From a bacterium (GTDB taxonomy: Bacteria > Patescibacteriota > Patescibacteriia > UBA2591 > JAGGZP01): DNA of 14,389 nt. Of this stretch, positions 4,549 through 12,086 are shown piece after piece. Numbering within the stretch: position 1 is the first letter of the stretch; each line of letters opens with the position of its first letter. A program made the translations under genes and the position numbers. The notes under the pieces were generated by a model. That model was not told the DNA's origin. It saw only the letters and a list, made by a program, of their open reading frames with translations, and did no database searches. Location: assembly GCA_021161965.1 (NCBI GenBank), contig JAGGZP010000062.1, forward strand, positions 1 through 14,389. Direction: 5' to 3'.

Positions 4549-6444
4549 TCAATACATTTTTGTAATTTCTGTTCCTGGATAATAATATTTTAATATTTGA
4601 AAATAATTAGCCCCTTGTTCAGCAGCAACTTTTCCACCTTGTTGTGGCAAACCAACACCATGACCTTTTAAGCGATGCCCTTCTCCTGGCGGATCGGGCC
4701 GAGAGATTAAATAAGGTACTGGCTTAGAGGTCATTCTTACTCTATATGAATCTCGAGTTCTCCCATCGCTTTGAGCAAAATAATAAGCAGCAATTGGTTT
4801 ACCTTGATAAGTAATTACTAAACCTCTTGTTTCTTTTACTGCTCTAACAATACAAGAATTCCTCAACTCACCTAAATAACCACGATAAACTTGATCAGCC
4901 TGAGTGGCCCGAACAGTAAAAATTGGTTTTTTATTTGGCGTCTTTGTATATTTTGGGTTAGATAATCTAAATAAAGCATAGGTTCGTGCGGCTACTTTTT
5001 GTGCTTTTAAAAATTCATAAGGCCAAGAATCCCAAACTTCAGAAACTCCGCGGAGATATTTCTCTATTGGTAATTCATTAATTATCCAAAGTCGACTTGT
5101 GCTCGGATTATATTGAATTTCTAAAATACCTCGAAATTCGTTGTCATTGACATTCATTCCCCAAAATGGACCATTCTTCCAAGAAACTATTTTAAAAATT
5201 GCGTTCTTTGAATCAGGAATAAAACGAATTGGTTCATCGGTCATTGCTAATCTTTTTCCTTTATAACGAATAAAATATCTATTGTATTTGAAACTATAGC
5301 TTATTTCAAACAAATCTCCTTTGGTCGCCCGAGTCAAAAGTGTTCCGTTTTTTGTTTTAATATTATAGGGCTGGTTATTAAGAGTTTTAATTTTAATCGG
5401 CAGATATTTATAGATGCTTGATTTTGTTATATAAAAAAGACCGACTCTGATATTCGGTTCTTTTTTGAAAAGAATGTTTTTTTTAATCTCTATTTTTGGT
5501 GAAATCACTTGCCAAAATCTAATTTTTTGTTCTTGCTCTGGGAGACATTTAGCTGAACTAGTGTTAATGATGTGGAGAGTATTATTTTTAAACTCAAACT
5601 CCAATTTTCCGCAAAATCGATATTTTTTCTCATTATTGCCTATCTCAAATCTAACATCTCCATTTTGAGGAGAAAAAATCAATGCTTCATCAGTCATTAA
5701 TAAACGTCGATTGTTTTGATCAAGAATAAAATAACGCTTTAGGTCAAAATTAAAATCAACTTTTATTTTTTTACCTTTTATTTTGGAAAGTTTTTTGCCA
5801 TTTTTCAATAATATCTGGTAATTATCTAGTTTTTTCGACTCAATTGTTAATGGCAATTTATTTTTTTCTCCCAAATGAATCGTAAATAAATTTTGTTGAA
5901 CTGGTTTTGAAAGAACTTTTTTAACAGGATTCTTCCCCCCATAAACAGTAATATTAAATTGAACAGTACTATTTTTAACTACGTAATTGCCTGCTTTTAA
6001 AAAAAACTTCTCTTTATAAAGGCCATTTATTGCTGGCGCCTTTATCTTAAAGATAAACCAAATCGCATCACCTCTTCTTATTTTTGGATAAAAAAGTCTA
6101 ATTGGTGTTGTTTTGCCTAGCCAGGTACGATTATAAAAATTTGAATCTTTTGCTTTCAAATATAATGCACGACTTCCAGAATTAACCCAATCTTTATAAC
6201 CAAGATTTTTATATCTAATTTTGATTGTTACTATTTCTCCGGCTTTTAACTTTATATTTCTTTCTGGTTTTAAATTAATTACTCTTGCTAAATACTGATA
6301 ACTATATGCTTTAACTGGTCTTTCAATATAATTCTCTACTAAACGCAAAACTAAAGCAATCAATGCAATTAATGCTAAAACAACTACTAATTTGATAAAT
6401 AGTGACCACCAAGAATTTTTTCTTTTAGAAATGTTTTCTAGCAT
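4549..6444 (-). CDS. Membrane-anchored SpoIID/LytB-domain protein with Ig-like domain
   Basis: The product is 631 residues from the ATG at 6444. A single N-terminal anchor (about 15-36) is followed by an extracellular beta domain (about 55-170). That domain resembles FW (NBR1-type, four-tryptophan) Ig-like modules, with spaced aromatic residues, WVNSGSRALYL and FKIKAPAINGLYKEKFFL. Two related segments follow (about 198-300 and 348-460), both with RYF-RRL-MTDE-type patterns. The second runs into the SpoIID domain: INELPIEKYLRGVSEV, WPYEFLKAQKVAARTYAL, the YRGYLGE region, AAYYFAQSDGRT and KGHGVGLPQQGG. The Glu of GVSEV (about E469) corresponds to the catalytic Glu of SpoIID lytic transglycosylases, so a peptidoglycan-cleaving role is likely. 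An upstream in-frame TTG at 6480 overlaps the promoter -35 and was rejected. The gene is divergent from the FtsB-like gene. Confidence 0.85.
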   Translation of the reverse strand: MLENISKRKNSWWSLFIKLVVVLALIALIALVLRLVENYIERPVKAYSYQYLARVINLKPERNIKLKAGEIVTIKIRYKNLGYKDWVNSGSRALYLKAKDSNFYNRTWLGKTTPIRLFYPKIRRGDAIWFIFKIKAPAINGLYKEKFFLKAGNYVVKNSTVQFNITVYGGKNPVKKVLSKPVQQNLFTIHLGEKNKLPLTIESKKLDNYQILLKNGKKLSKIKGKKIKVDFNFDLKRYFILDQNNRRLLMTDEALIFSPQNGDVRFEIGNNEKKYRFCGKLEFEFKNNTLHIINTSSAKCLPEQEQKIRFWQVISPKIEIKKNILFKKEPNIRVGLFYITKSSIYKYLPIKIKTLNNQPYNIKTKNGTLLTRATKGDLFEISYSFKYNRYFIRYKGKRLAMTDEPIRFIPDSKNAIFKIVSWKNGPFWGMNVNDNEFRGILEIQYNPSTSRLWIINELPIEKYLRGVSEVWDSWPYEFLKAQKVAARTYALFRLSNPKYTKTPNKKPIFTVRATQADQVYRGYLGELRNSCIVRAVKETRGLVITYQGKPIAAYYFAQSDGRTRDSYRVRMTSKPVPYLISRPDPPGEGHRLKGHGVGLPQQGGKVAAEQGANYFQILKYYYPGTEITKMY

Positions 6445-6452
6445 ATATTTAT

Positions 6453-6480
6453 ATACTAAATAAAAAAACAAAAAAGTCAA
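6453..6480 (-). promoter_or_regulatory. Promoter of the SpoIID-like gene
   Basis: On the minus strand, TTGACT (6475-6480) and TAGTAT (6453-6458) are separated by 16 bases. The -10 ends 8 bases before the ATG at 6444, so transcription should start at or within a base or two of the start codon. This supports both that start and a leaderless mRNA. Confidence 0.7.
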
Positions 6481-6488
6481 CTAATCTA

Positions 6489-6516
6489 TTGACGAACTTA
6501 AAATTTTTGTTAGAAT
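6489..6516 (+). promoter_or_regulatory. Promoter of the FtsB/DivIC-like gene and following operon
   Basis: TTGACG (6489-6494) and TAGAAT (6511-6516) are separated by 16 bases. Six bases lie between the -10 and the ATG at 6523, so the expected start site falls on the start codon and the mRNA should be leaderless. It is back to back with the SpoIID-like gene promoter, with 8 bases between the two -35 boxes. Confidence 0.75.
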
Positions 6517-6522
6517 TTAGAC

Positions 6523-6906
6523 ATGATAAAAAAAATTTCTCCAATAAAACAAATATTTGCTTCACCAAAACTGACCATTGTTCTTTTATCAATTCTTATT
6601 TTTTTTCTAATTAGTTTGATTAAGGGAAACATAAGATACTTTTTTGTTAAAAGTCAAATCAATAATTTAAAAGATAAAATAAAAAAAGCACAAGAACAAA
6701 ATCAAAAATTTGCTGCTTCTCTAAGTTATTTTCAATCGGACTTTTATAAAGAAAAAGAATTACGCCTAAAATTTGGTCTTAAAAAACAAGGAGAGAAAGT
6801 TATTGTGATTGTCCCACAAAAAAATTATAGCAAAAATAAAAAAGCAGAAAAGAAGAAAACACCCTCAAATCCAATAAAATGGTTTCGCTACTTTTTTAGA
6901 AAATAG
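6523..6906 (+). CDS. FtsB/DivIC-like septum formation initiator
   Basis: A 127-residue single-pass membrane protein. It has a short basic N-terminus, one transmembrane helix (about 17-34), a coiled coil (about 38-75) and the family's closing motif YKEKELRLKFGLKKQGEKVIVIVP (about 75-98). A Lys-rich tail follows. FtsB/DivIC proteins sit in the divisome with FtsL and FtsQ/DivIB and help switch on septal wall synthesis. Size and order match the family. It is the first gene of a plus-strand run, and the next gene starts 3 bases after its stop. The promoter places the transcript start on the ATG. FtsL-like proteins look similar, but the KFGL-GE motif favours FtsB/DivIC. Confidence 0.8.
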   Translation: MIKKISPIKQIFASPKLTIVLLSILIFFLISLIKGNIRYFFVKSQINNLKDKIKKAQEQNQKFAASLSYFQSDFYKEKELRLKFGLKKQGEKVIVIVPQKNYSKNKKAEKKKTPSNPIKWFRYFFRK

Positions 6907-6909
6907 CCT

Positions 6910-9201
6910 ATGTTGAAAGATAAACTAAAATTCTTAATTTCAATTGTCGCTTTAATTCTTGTATTTTTTAGTTACAAATTAACTTATGCACAACCAATAC
7001 ACCTTTTAATAACTGAAGTTCAAATTTCTGGGCAAACAACTAATGATGAATTTATCGAGTTATATAACCCGACAAACCAAGAAATCGATTTAACCAACTG
7101 GTCAATAAAGAAAAAAACAAAAACTGGCAACGAAAGTACTCTCGTCTCTTCCACACGTTTTAAAAATAAATCTATCCCTCCAAAAAAATATTTTTTAATT
7201 GCTCGAGCCGAGGAATATACCGGAACAGTCAGTCCAGATATTTATTGGCCAAAAAGTTATAGTTTAGCAAAAAATAATACAATACTTCTTTATAATGGCG
7301 AGATTTTAATTGATAAAGTTGGTTGGGGAAATGCAAAAGATTTTGAAAGTTCTCCAATAACAAATCCAGAAGATAGTCAAAGTGTCGAAAGAAAAAAGAG
7401 TAACGGAATTTATCAAGACACAGATAATAATTTAAACGATTTCTTTATTAATTTCAATCCAAATCCACAAAATTCTTCTTTTCAAACAAATACCCAAAAT
7501 GATGAAGAACAAGAAACACAAAACGAGATACAAGAAAACCAAAATTCTACTATTAAAAGTTATGCAGCACAACCAGGTGATATTATTATTAATGAAATAA
7601 TGCCAAACCCAAATGAGCTAGAAAGAGAATGGATAGAATTATATAACAAAACTGATTATGATATCGATTTAACCGGTTGGACAATTGAAGACAATACTGG
7701 CGATATTTTTGGCAATGGCCGAGGAACACAAAAACTTGATGTTGTCTCAATTCCTGCTCACACTTATTATGTTTTAATCCAAGGTGGCCATTTTAATTTT
7801 CGTCTTAACAACAGTGGCGACATTTTAATTTTAAAACAGAAAAATAAAATCATCGATCAAGTTACTTACGGAGATTTTGAAGATGGAAATATTTCGGATA
7901 ATGCACCCGCGCCTTCTAAAGGACAAAGTATCGGTCGCCTTCCAAATTCTAAAAATACCAATAATAATCTAAATGACTTTGTAGTTTTTAATTTTCCAAC
8001 ACCAGGAAAAGAAAATTTGGAAGAAAAACAAGCAGAAAAACAAGCGCAAAAAACAGATAAGAAACCGCAAATAGAAACACAAAAAATAGACGAGGATTTA
8101 TCGCTAGAAAATGCAGAAATATATCTTTCAGAAATTTTACCAAATCCGGAAGGCTCAGATTTAAAAAATGAATGGATTGAAATTTATAATGCAGAAGAAG
8201 AAGATGTTAACCTAAAAAACTGGCAAATAAAGGATGAAAGTGGTAAAAATTATAAAATTGGAAAGGATTTATTCATTAAAGCAAAAGATTATTTAGTATT
8301 TACAAGAAAGGAAACAAAAATTGCTTTAAATAATAATAGTGAAACAGTTCAGTTAATTAGTCCAAGTAAGGAAATTGTTGATGAAATCGATTACGAAAAA
8401 GCAGTAGAAAATTTGTCTTACGCAAGAGACGAGAATGGAAATTGGTTTTGGACAAAAATTTTAACACCAGGAAAGAAAAATATTATTAAAAATGACGAAG
8501 AAATAAAAGAGATAGAAGTAAACGACATAAAGAAAATGAAAAATAGAACAAAAATACGTATTAAAGGTGTTGTAATTTGTCCACCAGGGATTTTAGGAAA
8601 ACATATTTTTTATATCAATGGCGGAAAAATTTTCTCATCAAAAGCAGACTTCCCTAAAATTGAATTAGGTGATAATATAGAGATTGAAGGAACTATTTCT
8701 CAATCAGGTAATAAAATAAATATCAAAGACAGAAACTCGATAAAAATCAATAATAAAAAAATAAAAATAGTTGCTAAAAAAATTACTTCTGATAGTGTTA
8801 ACGAAAATATAGAAAACTATCTTGTCGAAATAAATGGACGAATTACAAAAAAGGAAAGAAATAAATTATACTTAGATGATGGAGATGGAGAAATTGAAGT
8901 TTATATAAAAAGAACAACGAAAATAAAAAAAGGCGAATTTCAAAAAGGCCAGGATTTAAAAGTAACTGGTATTCTAGTAAAAAATAATGATAACTGGCAA
9001 ATCCTCCCACGTTATCAAAATGATATCTTGATACTCAATTTAACTAAAAGTCCAGTAGAAAAAGAATCTAAAAAACTCCAGACAGCTTCAGTATCATCTT
9101 TATTTAAAAATGATCCTGTACTAAAATATTCAAGTATAACTGGATTAAGCAGTCTAATTATTATTGCTTTGTATCTAAAATTTAAAGGATTTATTCATTG
9201 A
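6910..9201 (+). CDS. Secreted lamin-tail-domain protein with OB-like folds
   Basis: 763 residues. A signal peptide or N-terminal anchor (about 1-27, TYAQ) precedes three lamin tail domains. Their starts are LLITEVQISGQTTNDEFIEL (about 32), DIIINEIMPNP...EWIELYNKT (about 224) and IYLSEILPNP...EWIEIYNAE (about 404). Each has the EWIELYN-DLTNW core. Asn/Gln- and Lys/Glu-rich linkers separate them. Two OB-like segments follow: TKIRIKGVV...LGDNIEIEGTISQ (about 547-616) and NYLVEINGRITK...LDDGDGEIEVYIK...LKVTGIL (about 636-705). A C-terminal membrane helix (about 742-757) ends the chain. Lamin tail domains with OB folds are typical of extracellular nucleic-acid-associated proteins, so DNA handling at the surface is a reasonable guess, not shown. 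No nuclease motif was seen. It follows the FtsB-like gene by 3 bases. Confidence 0.8.
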   Translation: MLKDKLKFLISIVALILVFFSYKLTYAQPIHLLITEVQISGQTTNDEFIELYNPTNQEIDLTNWSIKKKTKTGNESTLVSSTRFKNKSIPPKKYFLIARAEEYTGTVSPDIYWPKSYSLAKNNTILLYNGEILIDKVGWGNAKDFESSPITNPEDSQSVERKKSNGIYQDTDNNLNDFFINFNPNPQNSSFQTNTQNDEEQETQNEIQENQNSTIKSYAAQPGDIIINEIMPNPNELEREWIELYNKTDYDIDLTGWTIEDNTGDIFGNGRGTQKLDVVSIPAHTYYVLIQGGHFNFRLNNSGDILILKQKNKIIDQVTYGDFEDGNISDNAPAPSKGQSIGRLPNSKNTNNNLNDFVVFNFPTPGKENLEEKQAEKQAQKTDKKPQIETQKIDEDLSLENAEIYLSEILPNPEGSDLKNEWIEIYNAEEEDVNLKNWQIKDESGKNYKIGKDLFIKAKDYLVFTRKETKIALNNNSETVQLISPSKEIVDEIDYEKAVENLSYARDENGNWFWTKILTPGKKNIIKNDEEIKEIEVNDIKKMKNRTKIRIKGVVICPPGILGKHIFYINGGKIFSSKADFPKIELGDNIEIEGTISQSGNKINIKDRNSIKINNKKIKIVAKKITSDSVNENIENYLVEINGRITKKERNKLYLDDGDGEIEVYIKRTTKIKKGEFQKGQDLKVTGILVKNNDNWQILPRYQNDILILNLTKSPVEKESKKLQTASVSSLFKNDPVLKYSSITGLSSLIIIALYLKFKGFIH

Positions 9202-9208
9202 TATTATT

Positions 9209-9757
9209 ATGGATTTTTTACTTTTTCGTAAAATTAGTCAATTTGCTGGAAGATATTTTGCGCTCGACACTTTTGCAATTTTTTGTGCTGAATATCTAAT
9301 AATCTTTATTCCCCTTTTTATCCTTCTTTTTTATTTTTTATTCAAAAAAGAAAGGAGGCCAAAAATTATTCGAGGAATAATAAATTTAATAATTATTGTA
9401 TTTGTTTCTTGGACAATAAATTACTTTTTAAAAAAATTAATTCATCGTCCACGACCATTTGTTAATCATCAAAACATTTATCTACTTTTAATTAATGAAG
9501 CGCCACTTCAATCTTTCCCCTCTGGTCATGCAACTATCGCTTTTGCTCTTGCTTTCGCGACTTACTTATTTAGCAAAAAAGCAGGGATTTTTTTCTTTTT
9601 TCTTGCTCTTTTAATCGGTTGGGGGAGAATTTTTGCCGGCGTTCACTATCCTAGTGATATTTTTTGTGGCTTTTTAATTGCGCTTCTTGTGACAATAATT
9701 TTCAATCTTTTTATTAAAAAACTTTTATGGAAATCCAAATCTTTAATCAAAACATAA
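9209..9757 (+). CDS. PAP2-family membrane phosphatase (undecaprenyl-diphosphatase-like)
   Basis: 182 residues, with about five or six hydrophobic helices. The three PAP2 signature motifs are all present: KKLIHRPRP (about 74-82), FPSGHAT (about 103-109, with the catalytic His) and GRIFAGVHYPSD (about 139-150, with the second His and the Asp). BcrC-type members remove a phosphate from undecaprenyl diphosphate, recycling the lipid carrier for wall synthesis. That fits the cell-wall and division genes around it. Lipid phosphatase of another kind is possible, because the family alone does not fix the substrate. It starts 7 bases after the lamin-tail gene, and its last 31 bases overlap the hibernation factor gene in another frame. 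Confidence 0.88.
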   Translation: MDFLLFRKISQFAGRYFALDTFAIFCAEYLIIFIPLFILLFYFLFKKERRPKIIRGIINLIIIVFVSWTINYFLKKLIHRPRPFVNHQNIYLLLINEAPLQSFPSGHATIAFALAFATYLFSKKAGIFFFFLALLIGWGRIFAGVHYPSDIFCGFLIALLVTIIFNLFIKKLLWKSKSLIKT

Positions 9758-10074
9758 AGCTTGGAGGAGAACTAAAAAAATATTTGGAAGAAAAAATTAA
9801 AAAACTTAACCGTTTTTCTCAAAAAATTATCCGTGCCCAAGTTGATTTAAGCTATAACGCTAATCATCCTAAATCACAAGTTTTACGTTTAGAAGTTAAC
9901 CTTTATTTACCAAAGAAGAATTTACGAGCTGTTGCCCGAGCTGCCGATTTACAAACAGCAATTGACAATGTAGAAAAAAAATTAAGAAAACAATTTAAAA
10001 AATATAAAGGATTTAAAGAAGAAAAGAGACGACAAACAGCAAAAATTATTCGCAAAAAGAAAAGTTATGTCTAA
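9727..10074 (+). CDS. hpf: Ribosome hibernation promoting factor, short form
   Basis: 115 residues with the beta-alpha-beta-beta-beta-alpha pattern of the HPF/RaiA family. It starts MEIQIFNQNIKLGGELKKYL, then helix KKLNRFSQKIIRAQVDLSY, strand LRLEVNLYLPKKNLRAVARA and helix ADLQTAIDNVEKKLRKQFKKYKG. Members bind the decoding site of the 30S subunit in slow growth and block or dimerise ribosomes. The C-terminal dimerisation domain of long HPF is missing, leaving only a basic tail of about 20 residues, so this is the short type. Its start lies inside the PAP2 gene (31-base overlap), and its end overlaps the kinase gene by 8 bases, which implies translational coupling. Confidence 0.88.
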   Translation: MEIQIFNQNIKLGGELKKYLEEKIKKLNRFSQKIIRAQVDLSYNANHPKSQVLRLEVNLYLPKKNLRAVARAADLQTAIDNVEKKLRKQFKKYKGFKEEKRRQTAKIIRKKKSYV

Positions 10075-11032
10075 TAATTATGACATTGTCACAATAGGAA
10101 GTGCAACTAGAGATTTAATTGCCTTCACTAACGAAGGATTATTAATTAAAAATCCAAATGATCCTTTAAGACAAAAATTACTTGCTTTTGAAATTGGAGC
10201 AAAAATTTATTTTAATAAGATTTATTCTACCAATGGTGGCGGAGCAGCAAATGCTGTAGTTTCTTTTTCAAAATTAGGACTAAAACCTGCATTAATTTCT
10301 CGTATTGGAAATGACAATTACGGTCAAGAAATAATTAGCAGTTTAAAAAATAGAAAAATAGACACAAAATTCATCCAAAAAGACAAAAAAGAAAAAACTG
10401 CTTTTTCTTTCATTTTAACCTTTGGGAAAATAGGACATACAATCTTTTCTTATCGTGGCGCTTTAAATAATTTAAAATTGGATAAAAAACAAATAAAAAA
10501 AATAAAAACAAAATGGTTTTACATTTCACCTTTGACTTGTCCTGATTGGAAAAAAATTCTTAACTATTTATTTACAAAAAAAGCAAAATTTTCTTGGAAT
10601 CCCGGACTAAATCAAATTAGAGTGAATATCAAAAAATACCTAAAGAAAACAGATATTCTAATTCTTAACGATGATGAAGCAAGAGAGCTAATCTATCCTT
10701 TAGCAAGAAAAAATAAAAAGTTATTTGATATAAAATATTTATTTAGAGAAATTCATAAATTTGGCGTAAAAAATATAGCGATAACTTGTGGAGCAAAAGG
10801 CGCTTATGCCTCTGATGGCAAAAAAATTTATTACCAAAAGGCACCAAAAGTTAAATTAATAAATTCAACCGGAGCCGGCGATGCTTTTGCTTCCGCATTT
10901 ACTGCAAGTTTATTTTATAAAGCAAATAATTTGAAAAGAGCGCTATCTTGGGGAATTAAAAATAGTTCCTCAGTTATTAGAAAAATTGGTGCTCAAAATG
11001 GATTATTAAACTTAAAGCAAATCTATGATTAA
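10067..11032 (+). CDS. PfkB/ribokinase-family sugar or nucleoside kinase
   Basis: 321 residues. The N-terminus YDIVTIGSATRDL carries the substrate-binding Asp (D16). The first PfkB signature is TNGGGAANAVVSFSKLGLKP (about 55-74), followed by RIGNDNYGQEI. The second signature NSTGAGDAFASAF (266-278) holds the anion hole and the catalytic base Asp272. DILILNDDEARELI (about 196-209) is the usual NxxE region. The enzyme transfers phosphate from ATP to a sugar, nucleoside or similar hydroxyl. The substrate cannot be named from sequence; ribokinase-, adenosine- or fructokinase-like are all open. It overlaps hpf by 8 bases and pduL by 8 bases (ATGATTAA). Confidence 0.88.
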   Translation: MSNNYDIVTIGSATRDLIAFTNEGLLIKNPNDPLRQKLLAFEIGAKIYFNKIYSTNGGGAANAVVSFSKLGLKPALISRIGNDNYGQEIISSLKNRKIDTKFIQKDKKEKTAFSFILTFGKIGHTIFSYRGALNNLKLDKKQIKKIKTKWFYISPLTCPDWKKILNYLFTKKAKFSWNPGLNQIRVNIKKYLKKTDILILNDDEARELIYPLARKNKKLFDIKYLFREIHKFGVKNIAITCGAKGAYASDGKKIYYQKAPKVKLINSTGAGDAFASAFTASLFYKANNLKRALSWGIKNSSSVIRKIGAQNGLLNLKQIYD

Positions 11033-11603
11033 AATACCAATAGAAGTTTCAGCACGTCATGTTCATTTATCAAGAAAAGATTTGGATAAATTATTTGGAA
11101 AAGGTTACCAATTAACTAAAATAAAAAACCTATCCCAACCAGAACAATTTGCTGCAAAAGAAACAATAACAATAAAAGGAAAAAGAGGCGAAATAAAAAA
11201 TGTGCGAATTTTAGGTCCAGTCCGTCAAAAAACACAAGTAGAAATTTCAAAAACTGACGCAATAAATTTAAAAATTGAAGCACCAGTTCGTCTTTCAGGA
11301 AATTTAAAAAACTCTGGTGGCTGTATTTTAATTGGACCAAAAGGAAAAATAAAATTAAAAGAGGGAGTAATAATTGCTTGGCGGCATTTACATATCGAGC
11401 CAAAATTAGCAAAAAAATACAATTTAAAAAACGGCCAATTTGTTTCAATAAAGGTCAAAAATACAAAACGCTCTTTAACTTTTCATAACGTAATCGTTAG
11501 AGTTTCGCCAAAATTTCGTTTAGCATTTCAAATAGATACTGATGAAGCGAATGCTGCTGGAATAGATAAATTTGGTGAAGGAGAACTGATAAAAGACAGA
11601 TAG
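11025..11603 (+). CDS. pduL: PduL-type phosphate acyltransferase (phosphotransacetylase)
   Basis: 192 residues with two PduL domains. Motifs are IEVSARHVHLSRKDL at the N-terminus (metal-binding His12 and His14), QFAAKETI, ILGPVRQKTQVEIS, SGGCILIGPKG, IIAWRHLHIEP (His121 and His123) and RVSPKFRLAFQIDTDEANAA near the end. The enzyme interconverts acyl-CoA plus phosphate with acyl-phosphate plus CoA. It is unrelated to Pta but does the same job. There is no N-terminal encapsulation peptide, as the protein begins directly at the domain. No microcompartment shell genes are near, so it is probably cytosolic and makes acetyl-phosphate for ATP through an acetate kinase encoded elsewhere. It is the last gene of the run. 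Confidence 0.92.
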   Translation: MIKIPIEVSARHVHLSRKDLDKLFGKGYQLTKIKNLSQPEQFAAKETITIKGKRGEIKNVRILGPVRQKTQVEISKTDAINLKIEAPVRLSGNLKNSGGCILIGPKGKIKLKEGVIIAWRHLHIEPKLAKKYNLKNGQFVSIKVKNTKRSLTFHNVIVRVSPKFRLAFQIDTDEANAAGIDKFGEGELIKDR

Positions 11604-11635
11604 ACCCGGATTAAACAAATTCCAAATTCCGAGAT

Positions 11636-11660
11636 ACCTGCCTACCAGCAGACAGGCAAG
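11636..11660 (-). repeat. Palindrome of the CTGCCGGTAGGCAG family
   Basis: TGCCT (11639-11643) and AGGCA (11654-11658) form an imperfect stem. On the minus strand the core reads CTGCTGGTAGGCAG, one base from the copy at 2088-2101. It lies 33 bases after the pduL stop. Confidence 0.5.
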
Positions 11661-11851
11661 ATATAAATAAATTCCAATTTCCAATGACCAATGACCAAAC
11701 AATTTCTAATTTTCAAATCTCAAACAAAAAAATTAGTTTGGACATCAGGATTTAGTACTTGATTGGAAATTGGAAATTGGACATTGAAAATTTATCTCTG
11801 GAATTTAGTGCTTGATTGAAAATTGAAAATTGAAAATTCATTGAAAATTTC

Positions 11852-11933
11852 ACCCCTCACTTGGTCCACTAAATAGTGCCACATAAAAATGAATAATCTT
11901 TAAAAGTCTATATCAAAGAACCAAGTGAGGGGT
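11852..11933. repeat. Hairpin-ended repeat element C (82 bp)
   Basis: Perfect 14-bp terminal inverted repeats ACCCCTCACTTGGT (11852-11865) and ACCAAGTGAGGGGT (11920-11933) enclose 54 bases with no coding capacity. The arms share the ACCCCnCAC start and GTGnGGGGT end of elements A and B. It is bordered on both sides by TTGAAAATT words, as if inserted into such low-complexity DNA. Confidence 0.75.
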
Positions 11934-12001
11934 AAAAATTGATCATTGAAAATTAATTTTTGCATTTTGCATTAATATAATTAGCAATTCGCATCATTTG
12001 C

Positions 12002-12023
12002 ACCTGCCTACCGGCAGGCAGGT
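12002..12023 (-). repeat. Palindrome of the CTGCCGGTAGGCAG family
   Basis: ACCTGCC (12002-12008) pairs perfectly with GGCAGGT (12017-12023). An alternative register CTGCC/GGCAG (12004-12017) is also perfect, so the hairpin can slip. The minus-strand core is identical to the copy at 2088-2101. Confidence 0.6.
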
Positions 12024-12054
12024 AAGATTCGTAGATTAGCATTATATAATTCGC

Positions 12055-12075
12055 ATATTCGCATTATAAATATTT
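12055..12075 (+). promoter_or_regulatory. 21-base word upstream of the YbaK-like gene, shared with atpB
   Basis: Matches 1353-1373 (minus strand) at 20 of 21 bases. It ends 11 bases before the ATG at 12087. TATTTA at 12071-12076 could act as a -10, but the -35 is unconvincing. Confidence 0.4.
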
Positions 12076-12086
12076 AAAACAAAATT

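Larger units (their letters stand above)
11604..12086. other. Repeat-rich gap without genes
   Basis: Between pduL and the YbaK-like gene I see no credible reading frame. The stretch holds a CTGCC-type palindrome (11636-11660), short words such as CCAATTTCCAATGACCAATG and GATTGGAAATTGGAAATTGG (11672-11790), and TTGAAAATT words around element C (11852-11933). Further on are TTTTGCATTTTGCATT (about 11959-11972), a second palindrome (12002-12023) and ATTCGCAT words (11986-12064). No hairpin with a T run was found for pduL. Confidence 0.6.

Noticed and set aside
6445..6480. TTG start at 6480 for the SpoIID-like gene
   Set aside because: The TTG is itself part of the promoter -35 box, so it would not be in the mRNA. 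The ATG at 6444 fits the predicted start site.
9199..9210. UGA recoded as glycine (as in some Patescibacteria)
   Set aside because: Reading through the TGA at 9199 meets a stop within a few codons in unrelated sequence, and no gene has an internal in-frame TGA.
11025..11603. Bacterial microcompartment locus suggested by pduL
   Set aside because: No shell protein, aldehyde dehydrogenase or encapsulation peptide is present. PduL also occurs as a free enzyme.
11604..12086. CRISPR array in the repeat-rich gap
   Set aside because: The repeated words are short, degenerate and irregularly spaced, with no constant repeat/spacer lengths and no cas genes.
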